Assembly (NCBI GenBank): GCA_021817875.1
Contig: JAKAFQ010000183.1
Span: 1-7,653 of the forward strand
Length of the DNA stretch: 7,653 nucleotides
Source: Pseudomonadota bacterium
GTDB taxonomy: Bacteria; Pseudomonadota; Gammaproteobacteria; Steroidobacterales; Steroidobacteraceae
Direction of reading: 5' to 3'
The notes below the pieces were generated by a model. That model searched no databases. It worked only from the letters and a program-made list of their open reading frames with translations, and had not been told where the DNA came from. Position 1 is the first letter of the stretch. Each line of letters opens with the position of its first letter. Positions 4,405 to 7,653 of this stretch are shown here, piece after piece. The translations under genes were made by a program, and so were the position numbers.

Positions 4405-7400
4405 ATGAGCGAGCCCCTGGTTCTGACGCTGCCGGGCGCTCCGGCCCTGTCGGGGTTCCGGATCGAAAAGCTGCTCGAGCGGCTGCGCGCGCGGGAACCA
4501 GCGATCACCGCGCTCACGGCGCGCTTCGTGCACTTCGTGGCGCTCGATCGGCCGCTCGGGCCCGACGAGCGGCAGCGTCTCGAGCGGCTGCTCACCTACG
4601 GCCCGACGCTGCCCCCGGGCGAGCCGGGCGGGCAGTCACTGTGGGTGGTGCCGCGCGAGGGGACGATTTCGCCGTGGTCGAGCAAGGCGACGGACATTGC
4701 CCGGGTGTGCGCGCTCGAGGCGGTGCGGCGCATCGAGCGCGGCATCGAGTACCGGCTGACGGCGGCCGCCCTGGGTGCGCCGAGGCTTGCGCGCCTCTCG
4801 AGCGCATTGCTCGATCGCATGACGGAGCGGGCGCTGTTCGATCCGGCCGAGGTGGCCGGGCTGTTCCGTCAGGCCTCGCCGCGGTCCGTGCGCCGCATCG
4901 GGCTCGCCGCGGGACGCACGGCGCTCGAACTCGCCAACCGCGAGATGGGGCTCGCGCTCTCCCCCGACGAGATCGATTACCTGCTCGCGAGCTTCGCGCA
5001 GCTCGGGCGTGATCCGACCGATGCCGAACTGATGATGTTCGCGCAGGCGAACTCCGAGCACTGCCGGCACAAGATCTTCAACGCCCGCTGGATCATCGAC
5101 GGCGAGGTGCGCGAGGACTCGCTGTTCGCGATGATCCGTCACACCCACGCCTGTCACCCGCAGGGGGTGCTCTCGGCCTACCGCGACAATGCCGCGGTGA
5201 TCGAGGGCGCGCACGGCGTGCGCTATTTCTCCGATCCGCGCAGCGGCGCCTACCAGGAGCGCGCCGAGCCGATCGACATCCTGATCAAGGTCGAGACCCA
5301 CAATCATCCGACCGCCATCTCGCCCTTCCCGGGCGCGGCGACCGGCTCGGGAGGCGAGATTCGCGACGAGGGTGCGACGGGCCGCGGCGCCCGGCCCAAG
5401 GCGGGACTCACCGGTTTCACGGTGTCGGACCTGCGCATTCCGGGATACGAGCGGCCCTGGGAGCGGCCGTTCGCGGGGCCGGCGCGCATGGCCTCGGCGC
5501 TCGAGATCATGCTCGAGGCGCCGATCGGCGCGGCCTCGTTCAACAACGAATTCGGCCGGCCGGCCATCTGCGGTTACTTCCGCACCTTCGAGCAGCACAC
5601 CCCCGCGGATGCGCCGGGCCGGGTGCGCGGTTACCACAAGCCCATCATGATCGCCGGCGGACTCGGCAATGTGCGCCGCGCGCACGTCGAGAAATCCGCA
5701 GTGCCGGTGGGCGGTCAGCTCATCGTGCTCGGCGGGCCGGCGATGCTCATCGGGCTCGGCGGCGGCGCCGCCTCCTCCCTCGACAGCGGCGCCTCGCACG
5801 CCGATCTGGACTTCGCGTCGGTGCAGCGCGGCAACCCCGAGATCCAGCGCCGTGCCCAGGAGGTCATCGACGGCTGCTGGGCCCTGGGCGAGGCCAACCC
5901 CATCCTGCTGATTCACGATGTGGGCGCGGGCGGACTGTCGAATGCCGTGCCGGAGGCGGTGGCGCACAGTCAGCGCGGCGCGAAGCTCGACCTGCGCGCG
6001 ATCCCGAGCGCCGAGCCCGGCCTGTCGCCGCTCGAGTTGTGGTGCAACGAGGCCCAGGAGCGCTACGTCGTCGTGGTCTCGCCGGCGGACCTCGCGGTAT
6101 TCAGCGCGATTGCGGCGCGCGAGCGCTGTCCGTTCGCTGTCATCGGGGAGATCGACGGCACCGGCCGGCTCACCGTGCGCGATCCGCTGCTCGGCGGCGA
6201 GCCGATCGACATGCCGCTCGAGGTGCTGCTGGGCAAGCCGCCGCGCATGACCCGCGAGGTGCGCAGCGTGGCCCCGGCGCGCCGGGCGCTCGAGCTCGCC
6301 TCCATCGAAGTGCGCGAGGCGCTGTATCGCGTGCTGCGCCTGCCGGCCGTGGCCGACAAGACCTTCCTCATCACCATCGGTGATCGCACGGTGGGCGGAC
6401 TGGTCAGCCGCGATCCGCTCGCAGGGCCCTGGCAGGTCCCGGTGAGCGACGTGGCGGTGACGCTCGCCGACTACCGGGGCCACGCGGCAGAGGCCATGGC
6501 CATGGGCGAGCGCACGCCGGTGGCGCTGCTCGATGCCCCGGCCTCCGGACGCCTTGCGGTGGCCGAGGCCATCACCAACATCCTGGCGGCCGACATCGGC
6601 ACGCTGGGCGAGATCCGCCTCTCGGCCAACTGGATGGCGGCCTGCGGCGAGCCGGGCGAGGACGCGGCGCTCTACGAGACCGTGCGCGCGGTCGGCCGGG
6701 AGTTGTGTCCGGCGCTCGGCATCGCCATCCCGGTGGGCAAGGACTCGCTGTCGATGAGCACCCGTTGGCGGGACGAGGCCGGCGAGCAATCCGTGGTGGC
6801 GCCGGTCTCGCTCATCGTGTCGGCGTTTGCGCCGGTGCGCGATGCGCGCAGGACCCTGACGCCGGTGCTGCGCGCCCGCGAAGACGAGGCGCTGTGGCTG
6901 ATCGATCTCAGCGCCGGCCGTCATCGGCTCGGAGGCTCGGCGCTGGCGCAGGTGTACGGACAGCTCGGCGAGGCGCCTGCCGACCTCGATGATCCGCAGC
7001 GGCTGGTCCGGCTGGCCGCGGCGCTCGCCGAGCTGCGCCGCGAGGATCGGGTGCTCGCCTATCACGACCGCTCCGACGGCGGCCTGATCGTGACGGTGCT
7101 GGAGATGGCCTTCGCGGGTCACTGCGGCCTGGAGCTCAGTCTGCCGCCGGCGCGCGGCTCGGCGCTCGAGCAGCTGTTCGCCGAAGAGCCGGGCGTGGTG
7201 CTGCAGATCGACGCGCAGCGCGAAGGCCGGGTCGCTGACATTCTCGCCGCGCACGGCCTCGTGGCGCTGCGGCTCGGGACCCCCACGCGCCGGATGCAGC
7301 TGCGGGTGCGGATCGGGCAGGAGTGGGTGCTCGATGAGCCCTGGAGTGCGCTGCGCGCCGCCTGGTCGGAGACCAGCTGGCAGATGCGCCGCCTGCGCGA

Positions 7401-7653
7401 CGATCCGCAGTGTGCCGACGAGGAATACGCCGCGCAGACCTCGCTCGAGGACCCGGGCCTCGCGGTCTCGCTGAGCTTCGATCCGCAGGAGGACATCGCC
7501 GCACCCTGCGTGTTGCGCGGCGCCCGCCCGAAGGTGGCGGTGCTGCGCGAGCAGGGGGTCAACAGCCACACCGAGACCGCGGCCTGCTTCGATCGGGCGG
7601 GTTTCGCGCCCTACGATGTCCACATGACCGACCTCATCGCGGGGCGCCAGCGC
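4405..7653 (+). CDS. purL: Phosphoribosylformylglycinamidine synthase, long single-chain form, C-terminus cut by window edge
   Basis: PurL converts FGAR, glutamine and ATP to FGAM in the fourth step of purine synthesis, in the cytosol. The window holds 1,083 codons of a protein usually near 1,295 residues. The N-terminal (PurS-like) domain starts with [19 protein letters not shown]. The first synthetase half carries ANSEHCRHK, whose His219 matches the catalytic His216 of the Salmonella enzyme. It also has the ATP-site stretch from [19 protein letters not shown] (residues 296-314), NNEFGRP (380-386) and [11 protein letters not shown] (504-514). The second half has VGKDSLSMS (777-785) and HDRSDGGL (887-894). 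The glutaminase domain begins with [16 protein letters not shown] from 1042, but its catalytic Cys and His/Glu lie beyond the edge. The ATG at 4405 follows the DUF1820 stop by 9 bases, with no good Shine-Dalgarno, which suggests translational coupling. No frameshift or missing key residue is seen. Confidence 0.98.
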   Translation, partial: MSEPLVLTLPGAPALSGFRIEKLLERLRAREPAITALTARFVHFVALDRPLGPDERQRLERLLTYGPTLPPGEPGGQSLWVVPREGTISPWSSKATDIARVCALEAVRRIERGIEYRLTAAALGAPRLARLSSALLDRMTERALFDPAEVAGLFRQASPRSVRRIGLAAGRTALELANREMGLALSPDEIDYLLASFAQLGRDPTDAELMMFAQANSEHCRHKIFNARWIIDGEVREDSLFAMIRHTHACHPQGVLSAYRDNAAVIEGAHGVRYFSDPRSGAYQERAEPIDILIKVETHNHPTAISPFPGAATGSGGEIRDEGATGRGARPKAGLTGFTVSDLRIPGYERPWERPFAGPARMASALEIMLEAPIGAASFNNEFGRPAICGYFRTFEQHTPADAPGRVRGYHKPIMIAGGLGNVRRAHVEKSAVPVGGQLIVLGGPAMLIGLGGGAASSLDSGASHADLDFASVQRGNPEIQRRAQEVIDGCWALGEANPILLIHDVGAGGLSNAVPEAVAHSQRGAKLDLRAIPSAEPGLSPLELWCNEAQERYVVVVSPADLAVFSAIAARERCPFAVIGEIDGTGRLTVRDPLLGGEPIDMPLEVLLGKPPRMTREVRSVAPARRALELASIEVREALYRVLRLPAVADKTFLITIGDRTVGGLVSRDPLAGPWQVPVSDVAVTLADYRGHAAEAMAMGERTPVALLDAPASGRLAVAEAITNILAADIGTLGEIRLSANWMAACGEPGEDAALYETVRAVGRELCPALGIAIPVGKDSLSMSTRWRDEAGEQSVVAPVSLIVSAFAPVRDARRTLTPVLRAREDEALWLIDLSAGRHRLGGSALAQVYGQLGEAPADLDDPQRLVRLAAALAELRREDRVLAYHDRSDGGLIVTVLEMAFAGHCGLELSLPPARGSALEQLFAEEPGVVLQIDAQREGRVADILAAHGLVALRLGTPTRRMQLRVRIGQEWVLDEPWSALRAAWSETSWQMRRLRDDPQCADEEYAAQTSLEDPGLAVSLSFDPQEDIAAPCVLRGARPKVAVLREQGVNSHTETAACFDRAGFAPYDVHMTDLIAGRQR

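Noticed and set aside
4636..7623. 995-codon minus-strand open frame opposite purL
   Set aside because: Same cause: it mirrors purL, is rich in Arg, His, Ala and Gly with no domain signature, and the opposite strand has every expected PurL motif.

Overview
The window is about 70% GC by eye and reads as chromosomal DNA of a high-GC gammaproteobacterium. Two points suggest this: a single-chain, long-form PurL (the roughly 1,300-residue type of Gammaproteobacteria) and a DUF1820-family protein, a family I associate with Gammaproteobacteria. The genus cannot be told from the sequence. I see no mobile element, CRISPR array, tRNA, rRNA or integration scar.

The layout is divergent around a control region near 3857-4056. 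To the left, on the minus strand, are a gene for a type VI secretion-type FHA protein (TagH/ImpI-like, 2666-3856) and then a large cyclic-di-GMP enzyme with three PAS domains, GGDEF and EAL (start 2487, running off the left edge at 1). A strong hairpin followed by TTTT overlaps the FHA gene's stop codon, so the two minus-strand genes are probably separate transcripts, or joined only by read-through. To the right, on the plus strand, are the small DUF1820 gene (4057-4395) and, 9 bases later, purL (from 4405, running off the right edge). These two look like one operon behind a perfect TATAAT box.

The purL half is housekeeping purine synthesis. The minus-strand half is signalling: phosphothreonine recognition by the FHA domain and c-di-GMP turnover by the GGDEF-EAL protein. 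No other type VI secretion gene is in the window, so the FHA protein is either an orphan or the edge of something outside it.

I do not see a clearly new system. The items most worth checking are small-scale: a 20-codon arginine-rich upstream reading frame with a near-perfect ribosome binding site ending 2 bases before the FHA gene; overlapping divergent promoters interleaved with two inverted repeats; a terminator built over a stop codon; and a structured leader with fragments resembling a c-di-GMP riboswitch ahead of the c-di-GMP enzyme gene.
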